From IMG/VR virus record IMGVR_UViG_3300047550_005328, positions 1-21,495 of that record: a DNA stretch of 21,495 nt; one strand, written 5' to 3'. Under the pieces are notes generated by a model. It saw nothing but the letters and a program-made list of their open reading frames with translations. It did not search any database and was not told the DNA's origin. The DNA comes from a virus. This document shows, piece by piece, positions 1 through 7,398 of this stretch. The position numbers were made by a program, and so were the translations under genes. The stretch's first letter is position 1. Each line of letters begins with the position of its first letter.

Positions 1-140
1 GGGTCTGAGGGGGGTAGGGGGTATGTATATCTCTATGGGTGTTTCCCGGGAAAAACCGTTACAAGCGTTTCGCGCGTCACATCCCTTGCGGCGCAAGGGT
101 TTTCGGTGAAACACCCACCGTTTCATGACCCCCAAAACCG
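1..140. repeat. Repeat-rich non-coding region downstream of primase
   Basis: No gene is visible here. The 13-base sequence AAAACCGTTACAA occurs at 52-64 and again in the same orientation at 134-146, where the second copy covers the stop codon of the primase gene. GGGTGTTTC (37-45) is repeated inverted as GAAACACCC (108-116). A palindrome with 8-base arms, CCCTTGCG/CGCAAGGG, lies at 83-99 and is followed on the plus strand by TTTTC. G-runs occur at 1-3, 9-14, 17-21 and 37-39. This density of repeats beside the replication genes would suit a terminator, an operator array or an origin; I cannot choose between them. The region runs off the window on the left. Confidence 0.6.
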
Positions 141-2729
141 TTACAAAGTCTCAAGCGTCTCAAGTGGGACCAACGTTGCGCGTGCAACGCCGCTTCCTTT
201 GAATCGGACGGTCCCGGCACTGGTCGAGGCACCAGATAGCCGCCTCAGGGCTTGCCGGTAGGCGTTGCCGGCCCACGGGGTGTCTTTCAGCAGGGCCTGC
301 AGGTTGGTGCTGTTGTTGGCCACGGCGAGCGTGCCACCGGTCACCTTCAGGCCGTAGCGACCGAGGATCGTCTCGATCTCATCGGAGGGGTGGTCACGGC
401 CCGGGATGGCGAAGATCACGCCGCGCTGGGCCATCTGGACGAGCTCCAGCACCGACATCCGCTTGCCGCCATCCACCTGGATCAGGGCCTGGAGGATGTG
501 GTTGATGCACTTGACCTCGTCCGCATCGGTGGCGTCCACCTCGCGGCTCTCCCAGTCCATCATGTTGATCCACTCCATGGCCTGATAGAGCGTCAGCTCG
601 CCACCACCGCCGGGCTCGAGCGTCCAGGCGCCAGCGAGCAGGGTTCCGTACTGATCGCCGAAGCGCTGCCCGAAGCGGCGTGAGAGGGCAGCTGCGAGGG
701 TCTTGGCGTTCCTGCGGATGGTCGGGATCTGCTGAAGGGTGCGAGCCACCAGACGACGCCCGTTCTCCTCAGTGCAGGTGTTCAGGATCTGCTGCTCGAA
801 TTCATTCCAGTCGTCCTTGTCCATGTGGTCTTTGCGGAGGCTCAGGACGCAGAAGCGATCGAGATCAGCGCGTTGAATCAGTGCGACGTTGATAGAGCTA
901 CAGCAGAACATTGAGCGTATCTCAAATGAGTTTGAGCCGCCGGATGTTGTGCCTTTGTAAATCTTTCCGCCCTCGGAAGATGCGATGCGTGCTAAGGCGA
1001 GAATGTTCTGGACGGTCTGCTTGTCCTTCTGCTCATTCTGCTCGAGTTCGTCGAACACGACCGGGATAGCATCGGAGCGCAACTGACCCCGCAATCCGGC
1101 CTCGGTTGTGCCACCAGTCGCGCCCTCAAACATGCCACCAAGCAGTGGCTTCATGAAAGCTTTGAGGATGGTCGTCTTGCCCGTGCCAGCACCACCGGTG
1201 ACCCAGATGTGTGGCCGCCAGTCGAGTGCGCCACAGACGGGCGCGAGAACGATCCAGCCGAGGAGCAAGTTGGCGGAAGCGGGTGTCTCCCAACGAAAAC
1301 GTTCGGCGATGATGCGCACCTCGGCGCAGAGGTCATCAGAGAGGACGTCACTGCCGGGGCCGTCGATGGCTTTGGCGTTTTCGTAGAAGTAGAAGGTCTT
1401 GAACTTGAGCGGCAGCTTGGTGATGGGGTGTGAGTAGCCGTCGATCACGAGGCGGTTGCCGAGGTGAAGGATCACCCGGGAGGAATCAGCCCAGGCACCG
1501 CGACCACGAATGCGGGACGGGTCGTAGACGCCCTGCGAGATACAGGAACCCATGATGGCGTTGGCGGCTGAATCCCAGTCGATGCGGCCGTTGTCGTTGC
1601 CGAAGCCGTTTGCCCACCACTCGAGGGGGGCGAGCTGCAGACAGTGAGACTTATTGTGCTGAGCGGCGGTGAGGGCAACGACCTGGCAGGCCGCTGCTGG
1701 CAGGTAGTAGTAGATGCCGTGATCAAAGCCGAGGGGGCGGAAGGGGAGGTTGTCGGCAGGCTCAGGCTGCGGATCGATGGGAGCTGCCTGCTGGATTGAG
1801 GGGAGCTGCCGCAGCTCAGGCGGGCCGGGCCGCACGCGCACCGGCGCCCGGTAACCGTGCTCCTTGGCCCAGTACCAGAAGGTGCCAGCACCGACGTCGT
1901 TGCCACCGGATCGAGCGACCTGATCGATGCCATGCCACTGTGGTGAGTGGGCAGCCATCATCGAGATGGCAGTGGCCTCGGAGTTGCCGGCCTCCTCGAC
2001 GGCGGCGATCAGACCCCAGAGGATGTTGCGGTACATCGGGTAGGTGCCACCACCAGGCACCCGGGGCGGGATGTGGTTGAGAGCCTTCTGGATCTCGTCG
2101 AGCCCCTGGGCCTCGTAGTCGTTGAAGGTGCGGGCCTGCTCGATACGCTGATCGACCACCGGCGCCGGCATGGTCGCGGCGAACTCGGTGAGTGAGTAGC
2201 GGGCATCAGAGAGGTGGATCAGCCTGGCCTGCTCACCGGTTTCAGGGTGCGGGGTGCCGGGCAGTCGCATGACCCTCGAGGGGTTCTTGAGCTGGCGGTC
2301 GGCGTTGGCGTGGTCGAGCAAGCGGGTCTGGACGGGTTTCCAGAGCTCGGGGCTGACCGAGCCGGAGAGGATCCAGTAGTTGTGGATCGACTTGCCACCG
2401 GTGTCGACCTGCATCGAGGGCTCCGGGAGGCCGAGCTCCTTCCATGCGGTGATCTGCCAGTCTTTGGGGCGATCGTCCCACTCGCAGAAGAGGGCGATGC
2501 ACTCGGTGATGTCGGCGTCCTTGTCCCCGCCGTTGTTGATGACGACGTAGACGCCGCGGCCATCGGCCACCCAGGATTCGATCAGCGATTTACTGGGATC
2601 ACCCTTGGCACCGTGGTCGTTTGCTTTGCGCGGATCGGTCTTGGCGTAGAAGCCGCGGAGGCGGATGGTGCCTTTGGGTTTGCCGAGGGCGGCCAGGAAC
2701 TGGCGTACTGCATCAATGTCAACGGGCAT
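141..2729 (-). CDS. Primase-helicase (prim-pol + PriCT-2-like + P-loop ATPase)
   Basis: Large replicative protein (862 aa) that would prime and unwind phage DNA. The N-terminal part resembles RepB/archaeo-eukaryotic-type primases: an acidic FCEWDD motif near residues 81-86, a histidine in KSIHNYW near 116, and RVMRLPG near 152-158. A middle segment (about 210-300) fits a PriCT-2-like primase C-terminal domain, ending near TFWYWAKEHGY. The C-terminal part has a Walker A motif (GGAGTGKTT, near 510), a Walker B motif (VVFDELEQ, near 555), and a later DRF with an arginine that could be the finger. An upstream in-frame ATG exists at 2795. I choose 2729 (MPVDIDAV) because its ATG overlaps the stop of the small gene at 2719-2835, and the 22 residues upstream are low-complexity and lie inside that gene. 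It is the last gene of the leftward replication operon. Function is sure at the level of primase/ATPase; the exact family is not. Confidence 0.85.
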   Translation of the reverse strand: MPVDIDAVRQFLAALGKPKGTIRLRGFYAKTDPRKANDHGAKGDPSKSLIESWVADGRGVYVVINNGGDKDADITECIALFCEWDDRPKDWQITAWKELGLPEPSMQVDTGGKSIHNYWILSGSVSPELWKPVQTRLLDHANADRQLKNPSRVMRLPGTPHPETGEQARLIHLSDARYSLTEFAATMPAPVVDQRIEQARTFNDYEAQGLDEIQKALNHIPPRVPGGGTYPMYRNILWGLIAAVEEAGNSEATAISMMAAHSPQWHGIDQVARSGGNDVGAGTFWYWAKEHGYRAPVRVRPGPPELRQLPSIQQAAPIDPQPEPADNLPFRPLGFDHGIYYYLPAAACQVVALTAAQHNKSHCLQLAPLEWWANGFGNDNGRIDWDSAANAIMGSCISQGVYDPSRIRGRGAWADSSRVILHLGNRLVIDGYSHPITKLPLKFKTFYFYENAKAIDGPGSDVLSDDLCAEVRIIAERFRWETPASANLLLGWIVLAPVCGALDWRPHIWVTGGAGTGKTTILKAFMKPLLGGMFEGATGGTTEAGLRGQLRSDAIPVVFDELEQNEQKDKQTVQNILALARIASSEGGKIYKGTTSGGSNSFEIRSMFCCSSINVALIQRADLDRFCVLSLRKDHMDKDDWNEFEQQILNTCTEENGRRLVARTLQQIPTIRRNAKTLAAALSRRFGQRFGDQYGTLLAGAWTLEPGGGGELTLYQAMEWINMMDWESREVDATDADEVKCINHILQALIQVDGGKRMSVLELVQMAQRGVIFAIPGRDHPSDEIETILGRYGLKVTGGTLAVANNSTNLQALLKDTPWAGNAYRQALRRLSGASTSAGTVRFKGSGVARATLVPLETLETL

Positions 2730-2835
2730 GTCGGCGTGGAGGAGAGTTGAGTGCGCGGTCCATCTCTTCGTCGGTCGGCTCCGGGAACCACTCAACGAGC
2801 TTGCTGAAGAAGCGTTGCAGCTGCTCAGACGCCAC
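2719..2835 (-). CDS. Overlapping 38-aa small protein between VRR-NUC and primase
   Basis: Small gene with a GTG start inside GTGGCGTCTGA, which contains the stop of the VRR-NUC gene, and an end inside ATGCCCGTTGA, which contains the primase start. Both junctions are 11-base overlaps, so the three genes would be translationally coupled. The peptide begins VASEQLQRFFSKLVEWF and continues with an acidic stretch (PEPTDEEMDRAL) and a basic end (RRHAR), so it looks like a real helical, charged protein and not an antisense shadow. It fills the gap left if the primase begins at 2729. I do not recognise it. It could be a small primase/helicase accessory factor, or an N-terminal piece split from a larger protein. 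Confidence 0.55.
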   Translation of the reverse strand: MASEQLQRFFSKLVEWFPEPTDEEMDRALNSPPRRHAR

Positions 2836-3196
2836 GGAACGGTTCTGTCGCAATTTGCAATGCGTCGTTTGTGGAGCGAACAATGCCAGAGATGCCGCCG
2901 GCTGATCGGATGTGCTCGATGAAGCGGCGCTGCTCTGGGGTGGCGCGACCGGTTGCGGTCTTGACCTCGAGGGCGGTGAAGACGGCGACTTTACGGCCGA
3001 CCATGTCTGGGGTGATCTCGATGGTGCGGTAGCCGATGAGGTCGGAGCCACCGGGGGAGGCGACACCGAACTGGACCCAGCGGCCGGTGCGGGGGTCGGG
3101 GAGCTTGCCGGAGTTGTTTCGCCAGAGGCGGAAGCCGTGAAGAGTGCCAACTGCGAGACGGATCCGTTGCTGGATCTCGGTCTCGATGTTGGCCAT
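2825..3196 (-). CDS. VRR-NUC domain nuclease
   Basis: Small stand-alone nuclease (123 aa) of the VRR-NUC branch of the PD-(D/E)XK superfamily, a typical length for phage members. Visible motifs are an N-terminal E in IETEIQQ, a RNNSG segment at 26-30, GGSDLIGY with Asp52, and ALEVKTATG with Glu77 and Lys79. These are followed by a TPEQRRFIEHIRSAGG segment characteristic of the family. It probably cuts structured or branched DNA during replication or recombination. It sits between the SF2 helicase (25 bases upstream) and the small gene that overlaps its stop codon, and phages commonly pair this nuclease with an SF2 helicase. Start ATG at 3196, with a GGAGCC sequence upstream but too distant to be a clear ribosome site. 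Confidence 0.85.
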   Translation of the reverse strand: MANIETEIQQRIRLAVGTLHGFRLWRNNSGKLPDPRTGRWVQFGVASPGGSDLIGYRTIEITPDMVGRKVAVFTALEVKTATGRATPEQRRFIEHIRSAGGISGIVRSTNDALQIATEPFRGV

Positions 3197-3221
3197 GGAT
3201 CTGTGCAGGACGCTGGCTCCA

Positions 3222-4595
3222 TCATGCTGCGGTTCGCTTGCGCTGCCGCGCCGCGAGGATGTGCCGCGCCCAGCCTTCGGGGTACTTCATGCCGCGGCGG
3301 CGGCCGATCTCAATCAGCTGCTCGAGCGATTGCGCCCCAGCTTGTTCGCGATTCCGCTGACGCCGTAGAGCTGCTGGATCCACCTCCACCAGCTCGCCGT
3401 CGACCTGTTCAGGGCCTTGCGGCACTGTCTCCCGGACATATACGTGGCCACAGCAGGGGCAAACAGGAGCCGGAGCATGGGCGGCAAAGCAGGACGGACA
3501 TTCGCGAACAGCAGGGGGACTGCCGGCTCGCTTTGGTTTGGCATCCAGTGTCCACTCGCGTGGATCTTGCGGAAGGCCATGCGTAAAGACGCAACTGGCG
3601 TGATCTAAGACGATCAGATCGCGTTTGCCATTCGCTATTCGCAAACCACGACCGACTGACTGCAGGTACATGGTCAGGGACTTGGTGGGGCGCAGCAGGA
3701 TGACGCAGCCGATCTCGGGGCAGTCGACACCGGCAACCCAGAGGGCGCAGTTGCAGACGACGTCGATGGCGCCGGAGCGTAGGCCGGTGAGGGCGTCCTG
3801 GCGCTCCTGGCGTGTGGAGTTACCGGAGATGGCGACAGCGCGGTAGCCGGCAGCGGTGAAGGCCGCGGCGGTGTGCTCGGCGTGGGCGATGTTGACGCAG
3901 AAGGCGACAGCGGGCCGGCCGTGCGCGATGCGGCGGTAGTGGGCGACGGCATCACCGATGATCGATGGCCGGTCGACGGCCTCTGCGAGCTGAGCGACGG
4001 CGTAGTCGCCGGCCTGGGAGCGGATGCCGGTGAGGTCGGGCTTGGTGGGGGCGTAGTAGCGGATGGGTGCGAGCAGGCCCTCGGCGATGAGGTCACCGGT
4101 GGAGCAGGTGGGGATGATGAGATCAGAGACCTCGCCGAGGCCGCGACCGTCCAGCCTGCTCGGGGTGGCCGTAAGCAAAAGCAGCCTTGGGTTCCCGGCC
4201 TCGGCGACCACCTTCTTGTAGGTGTCAGCTACACAGAGGTGAGCTTCATCGATGATGATCAGGCTTGGCTTGGTGACAACCGGCCGGCGAACAGCGGTCT
4301 GCACCGAGACCACCTGGACCGGCTTGAAGGGGTTGCGGGGCATGCCGGCCATGATGAAGCCGTGCTCGATGCCGGCTTGTTCAAGGCGTCGGGCGGTGTC
4401 GTCGAGGATCTCGCGGAGGTGAGCGAGGAACCAGACGGTTCCGCCCTTCTCAATAGCGGATCGAATGATCTCTGCGGCGATAGTTGTTTTGCCTGCACCG
4501 GTGGGAGCGACCAGGCATGGCGCTTTGTAGCCGGCAGCATAAGCAGCGCGAAGATCCGCGATGGCCTTGGCCTGGCGAGGACGAAGCTGGATCAT
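3222..4595 (-). CDS. SF2 DEAH-box DNA helicase with zinc-ribbon tail
   Basis: Superfamily II helicase (457 aa) of the RAD25/SSL2-like phage type, expected to unwind or translocate on DNA during replication. Visible motifs in order: Q-like RPRQ at 6-8, motif I PTGAGKTT at 31-38, motif II DEAH at 116-119, motif III TATPS at 142-146, and motif VI QSVGRGLR at 312-319. A Cys4 knuckle follows at C366/C369 and C379/C382. The C-terminus has repeated Arg/Gln and a basic end (RQRKRTAA). Its ATG overlaps the stop of the preceding gene (ATGA at 4592-4595) and is preceded by GGAG, so translation is coupled to that gene. It is upstream of VRR-NUC and the primase-helicase in the same operon. Confidence 0.93.
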   Translation of the reverse strand: MIQLRPRQAKAIADLRAAYAAGYKAPCLVAPTGAGKTTIAAEIIRSAIEKGGTVWFLAHLREILDDTARRLEQAGIEHGFIMAGMPRNPFKPVQVVSVQTAVRRPVVTKPSLIIIDEAHLCVADTYKKVVAEAGNPRLLLLTATPSRLDGRGLGEVSDLIIPTCSTGDLIAEGLLAPIRYYAPTKPDLTGIRSQAGDYAVAQLAEAVDRPSIIGDAVAHYRRIAHGRPAVAFCVNIAHAEHTAAAFTAAGYRAVAISGNSTRQERQDALTGLRSGAIDVVCNCALWVAGVDCPEIGCVILLRPTKSLTMYLQSVGRGLRIANGKRDLIVLDHASCVFTHGLPQDPREWTLDAKPKRAGSPPAVRECPSCFAAHAPAPVCPCCGHVYVRETVPQGPEQVDGELVEVDPAALRRQRNREQAGAQSLEQLIEIGRRRGMKYPEGWARHILAARQRKRTAA

Positions 4596-5251
4596 CGCTC
4601 CGACCTCCGCTGTTGCTGATTAAAAACGCGCTCGATTGACCAGCCGCGATCTAAGCGGTGCTTGAGAGCGGCGTAGGAGTAGCCAGTCTCTCTAGCCCAG
4701 TCGGCAATCGTCTTTGTCTCACCGTTGTAGGTAATCCAGCGATTGCGGGTCGTGTTGTTCATCTGGACGATTGCGTCGACGAACCGACAGTTCTCAGGGC
4801 AGTAGTCGCCATTTACGTCCATGCGATCAATTTGCAGATCGGGGGCGGCGCCGTTCTCGATGCACCACTGATAAAAACGCTTTCGACCGGCTGGCCCTAT
4901 CCAATCGTCGCAGACGCGGATTCCCCTGCCTCCGTAGTGCGAATAGCGCTCGCTACCAGGGTCGTAGCAGCGCCGGAGCATGTTGCCGTAAGCGTGCTTC
5001 AGCTTTTGACGCAGCTCTGTCGGAATCCAGTTGTTGCGACTCCTGTGCTGCTCGCAGTTGGCTCGCGCTTGATCCTTTGATCCGCACCCGCAGCTCTTGG
5101 TCGAGCCGTAGCGCAAGACCGCCCCGCGGACGATGGTCTGCTTGCCGCAAGAGCACTGGCAGAGCCAGTGAACGCCGTTGTTGCTGTGGGCGCGTTCGGC
5201 GACGCGCAGCCTCCCGAACACTTGGCCCGTGAGGTCGATTGCTTGGCCCAT
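4592..5251 (-). CDS. HNH/AP2-associated zinc-finger DNA-binding protein
   Basis: Protein (219 aa from this ATG) of a phage family whose members begin with IDLTGQ-FGRL, carry a cysteine cluster (here C31, C33, C35, C54, C56), and then a core with MLRRCYDP, HYGGRGIRVCDDW, IDRMDVNGDY and PENCRFV. The C-terminal part (NGETKTIADWARETGYSY...GWSIERVF) resembles a helix-turn-helix module. Homologues are often called hypothetical, AP2-like or HNH-related, and may be homing endonucleases or degenerate derivatives; I see no standard HNH triad. An upstream ATG at 5311 would add 20 residues. I prefer 5251 because family members start close to the IDLTG motif and the longer start lies inside the palindromic control region. 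It is the first gene of the leftward operon and coupled to the helicase by ATGA. Confidence 0.7.
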   Translation of the reverse strand: MGQAIDLTGQVFGRLRVAERAHSNNGVHWLCQCSCGKQTIVRGAVLRYGSTKSCGCGSKDQARANCEQHRSRNNWIPTELRQKLKHAYGNMLRRCYDPGSERYSHYGGRGIRVCDDWIGPAGRKRFYQWCIENGAAPDLQIDRMDVNGDYCPENCRFVDAIVQMNNTTRNRWITYNGETKTIADWARETGYSYAALKHRLDRGWSIERVFNQQQRRSER

Positions 5252-5298
5252 AAAACCGTGATCGCGGTTTGATGGTAGCAAGGGCGTCAAGCTGTTGG

Positions 5299-5340
5299 CC
5301 GTTACTTGCATGGGTCTTGACCTGAAGCGGTCAGTAACGG
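5299..5340. promoter_or_regulatory. Inverted-repeat operator between divergent operons
   Basis: CCGTTACT at 5299-5306 is repeated inverted as AGTAACGG at 5333-5340. Nested within are GGTC-TT-GACC (5313-5322) and GACC-6-GGTC (5319-5332), so several alternative hairpins or a protein-binding dyad are possible. The element lies between the leftward replication genes and the rightward recombination genes and covers the -35 and spacer of the proposed rightward promoter. This is the expected place for a repressor that controls both directions. The dyad is directly visible; its operator role is inference. Confidence 0.5.
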
Positions 5341-5345
5341 ATAAA
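5317..5345 (+). promoter_or_regulatory. Sigma70-like promoter for the recE-recT-ssb operon
   Basis: TTGACC at 5317-5322 is a good -35 hexamer (five of six to TTGACA). GATAAA at 5340-5345 is a weaker -10 (four of six to TATAAT), with a 17-base spacer. Transcription would begin near 5352 and read into the exonuclease gene. It is embedded in the inverted repeat at 5299-5340, which supports a regulated promoter. No equally clear leftward promoter was found. Confidence 0.45.
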
Positions 5346-5373
5346 AGAAAAAGCCCAGCAATCCTAAGGGCTT
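5341..5373 (-). terminator. Intrinsic terminator-like hairpin on the minus strand
   Basis: On the minus strand AAGCCC (5373-5368) and GGGCTT (5356-5351) form a 6-bp stem followed directly by a T-rich run (TTTCTTTTAT). This is the form of a rho-independent terminator for leftward transcripts. Nothing leftward-coding lies immediately to its right, so it may block antisense read-through into the replication operon or act as an attenuator of a leftward leader. Read rightward it would be a hairpin at the very 5' end of the recombination-operon transcript. Confidence 0.5.
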
Positions 5374-5423
5374 AGCCGTGAAAAGTCGTGAAGTGCGAAG
5401 AATTACAACAGGAGACCGCGAAG

Positions 5424-6293
5424 GTGCGTGAAGAGACGGTAAGGTTGCGCGAGACACGCGTTGGCATGACCCTTACCAATGCCGAGTACCACGCTCGGCC
5501 AGAGGTCTCGAAGTCAGGGCTGGACATGGTCCGCCGCAGCCCACTGCACTTCTGGAACCGCTACCTCAACCCTGATCGCATCATCGAGCCACCGACAGCT
5601 GCGATGACGATCGGCTCAGCGCTGCACACGCGGGTGCTGGAGCCGCACCTGTTCGACGACGAGTATGCAGTGGCACCGCACTGCGATCGGCGCACGAAGG
5701 AGGGCAAGATGATCTGGGCGGATTTTGAACAGGAAGCGGCTGGCAAGACACTGCTGAAGGCCGAGGATGCGCTGCAGATCACTGCGATGGCGGATTCACT
5801 GCGCCGTCACCCGGCGGCCAGGGTGCTGCTGAACAAAGCCGGCAAGGCAGAGCAGTCTTACTTCTGGACTGATGATGAGACCGGCGAGAAGTGCAAGTGC
5901 CGGCCGGACTTCCACACGGACGATCGACGGATCATCGTCGACGTGAAGACCACTGAGGACGCCAGCCCTGGCAAATTCCTGCGCAGCTCGGTGCTGCAGT
6001 GGCGGTATCACGTCCAGGCAGCGTTCTACATGCAGGGCGTGCCCGAGGCTGAGCTGTTCTTGTTTGCGGTTGTGGAGAAGAAGCCGCCGTTCGCAGCTGC
6101 GGTGTACACGCTGCCGACCAAGCTGGTGGAGCGCGGCCTGGAGGACGCCCGGGCCGACCTTCGGTGCATCGCTGAATGCCGGGCTGCCGATCGGTGGCCG
6201 GGCTACGGCGACGAGGTACAGGAACTCTCGCTGCCGAAGTGGCTCGAGGACGATCGAGCTGTTGACCTTATCTCTGAAATCGAAGGTTTCTGA
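5424..6293 (+). CDS. RecE-like PD-(D/E)XK exonuclease
   Basis: Probable 5'-3' double-strand exonuclease of the RecE C-terminal/YqaJ-like group. It would resect DNA ends to give single strands for the adjoining RecT-like annealase. Visible features are EYHARPEVSKSGL and a SPLHFW motif near the N-terminus, GSALHTRVLEP with the conserved histidine, then CRPDF followed eleven residues on by DVK. The catalytic residues are D162, D173 and K175 from this start, and a later WRYHVQAAFY contains the helical Gln motif. The frame is open from a GTG at 5388. I use the GTG at 5424 because GGAG at 5411-5414 lies nine bases upstream. The ATG at 5466 (MTLTNAEYHA) matches where homologues usually begin and is the main alternative. 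The extra residues are charged and helical. The stop overlaps the next start in TGATG. Confidence 0.87.
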   Translation: MREETVRLRETRVGMTLTNAEYHARPEVSKSGLDMVRRSPLHFWNRYLNPDRIIEPPTAAMTIGSALHTRVLEPHLFDDEYAVAPHCDRRTKEGKMIWADFEQEAAGKTLLKAEDALQITAMADSLRRHPAARVLLNKAGKAEQSYFWTDDETGEKCKCRPDFHTDDRRIIVDVKTTEDASPGKFLRSSVLQWRYHVQAAFYMQGVPEAELFLFAVVEKKPPFAAAVYTLPTKLVERGLEDARADLRCIAECRAADRWPGYGDEVQELSLPKWLEDDRAVDLISEIEGF

Positions 6294-6949
6294 TGTCTAA
6301 TTCGCTCACGACCACCACCAATGAGGGTGTCTTCACCGGCATCCAGCAGTTTGAGAACGCCCAGCGGATCGCCAAGGCACTGGCCAGCAGCCAGCTGGTG
6401 CCGAAGGAGTTCCAGGGACAGCAGGGACTGGCGAACGTGCTGGTGGCAATGGAGATCTCGGGCCGGATGGGCCTGAGCCCGCTCCAGGTTATGCAGAATC
6501 TGCATGTGATCCATGGCCGCCCGTCATGGAGCAGCCAGTTCATTATTGCAACGATCAACGGCTGCGGCCGGTTCACGCCGCTGGATTACAACATCACCGG
6601 CGAAGGCGATGGCATGGCGTGTCAAGCTGTCGCAACCGAAATCGCAACAGGCAAGGAACTGAAGGGTCCGACCGTTTCTATCGCGATGGCGAAGAAGGAA
6701 GGTTGGTACAGCAAGACCGGCTCTAAATGGCAGAGTTTCCCAGAACTGATGCTGCGTTACCGTGCGGCAGCATTCTGGGGCCGGGTGTACGTGCCTGAGT
6801 ATCTGGTTGGCATGAAGACGCAAGAAGAAGTGATCGAAATTGAAGCGGTGGACGTTTCAGAAGCAAAGAAAGGCAAGCCTGCGATCGTTGAAGAGATCAA
6901 CGCGCAGATAGAAGAGACAACGGGGGAAATGGATGACACAGTCTGGTAA
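6293..6949 (+). CDS. recT: RecT-like single-strand annealing protein
   Basis: Protein of 218 aa with the features of RecT-family recombinases: an N-terminal segment on availability/selection (AMEISGRMGLSPLQVMQNL), HGRPSWSSQFIIA, a central SIAMAKKEGW, and the conserved PELMLRYRAAAFWGRVYVPE followed by GMKTQEE. It would coat and anneal the single strands made by the exonuclease just upstream, the classic RecE-RecT pairing. The acidic C-terminus (EEINAQIEETTGEMDD) is common in such proteins. It starts at the ATG in TGATG that overlaps the exonuclease stop, and its own 3' end overlaps the next gene by 17 bases. The protein is shorter than E. coli RecT (269 aa) but within the range of phage members. 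Confidence 0.85.
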   Translation: MSNSLTTTTNEGVFTGIQQFENAQRIAKALASSQLVPKEFQGQQGLANVLVAMEISGRMGLSPLQVMQNLHVIHGRPSWSSQFIIATINGCGRFTPLDYNITGEGDGMACQAVATEIATGKELKGPTVSIAMAKKEGWYSKTGSKWQSFPELMLRYRAAAFWGRVYVPEYLVGMKTQEEVIEIEAVDVSEAKKGKPAIVEEINAQIEETTGEMDDTVW

Positions 6950-7148
6950 CTACTTGACGCCACGCGAACTCGCTGAGCGTTGGCGTAATGTTGTGAGCCT
7001 GTCGACCTTGGACAACTGGCGATCACAGCAACGTGGTCCGCGATGGTTCAAGGCCGGGGGTCGGGTGCTCTACCCGATTCACGAAGTCGTCCAATTCGAG
7101 CAGCGCAACATGCGCGGCTTTCCCAACACCATCACCGGAGAACGATGA
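6933..7148 (+). CDS. Excisionase/MerR-type helix-turn-helix protein
   Basis: Small DNA-binding protein (71 aa). Its sequence LTPRELAERWRN...STLDNWRSQQRGPRWFKAGGRVLYPIHEVVQFE has the order of AlpA/excisionase-type winged HTH proteins: a recognition helix, a wing containing GPRWFK..GRVLYP, and a closing helix. It could regulate the divergent promoters near 5300, or serve as an excisionase for the integrase that survives only as a remnant at 16406-16711. Position inside the recombination operon, with a 17-base overlap to recT and an ATGA overlap to the next gene, favours co-regulation with recombination. Confidence 0.75.
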   Translation: MTQSGNYLTPRELAERWRNVVSLSTLDNWRSQQRGPRWFKAGGRVLYPIHEVVQFEQRNMRGFPNTITGER

Positions 7149-7396
7149 ATCGCATCACTGCCGAGCAGGCCCTTGCTCAGACCGGCCGCCAGTCGAAGAC
7201 AGCTCCGCTGCGCAACGAGATCCTGGATCTTGAGCCCGGTGAGGCCGTCGAGGTGACTTTCGACGAGTTCAAACCGACCACGATCGCCCAGGTAGCCGGT
7301 AACCTGAGCCGCCGCGACACCACCCGCCGTTACTCGGTGCGGAAGCGTCGCGATGGCGCCGGCTGCTTCGTCATCTGCCAACCCCGTAACGATTGA
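7145..7396 (+). CDS. Small conserved-looking protein upstream of ssb
   Basis: An 83-aa protein starting MNRITAEQALAQTG, with acidic/hydrophobic DLEPGEAVEVTFDEF and a basic C-terminal half (NLSRRDTTRRYSVRKRRDG), ending FVICQPRND. The alternation of short beta-prone strands and basic turns suggests a small nucleic-acid-binding fold, but I do not recognise a family. Its ATG overlaps the preceding stop in ATGA and the SSB start lies two bases after its TGA, so it is translated with the recombination genes. Confidence 0.75.
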   Translation: MNRITAEQALAQTGRQSKTAPLRNEILDLEPGEAVEVTFDEFKPTTIAQVAGNLSRRDTTRRYSVRKRRDGAGCFVICQPRND

Positions 7397-7398
7397 TC

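Noticed and set aside
1-39. G-quadruplex at the left edge
   Set aside because: Only three close G-runs are in the window; the fourth is 15 bases away, so the loop would be too long to claim.
252-683. Plus-strand open frames within the primase gene (252-683, 2214-2750)
   Set aside because: They lie antisense to a gene with clear primase and Walker motifs, and their composition (repeated GVV, GDL and His) is the mirror of that gene's codon bias.
2719-3225. A 168-codon frame covering VRR-NUC and the small gene
   Set aside because: Only its last part (2719-2835) is protein-like; the rest is Ser/Pro-rich shadow of VRR-NUC, so I kept only the 38-aa gene.
3873-4619. Long plus-strand frame opposite the SF2 helicase
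   Set aside because: Antisense to a gene with all SF2 motifs; Gly/Asp/Val-rich shadow without domains.
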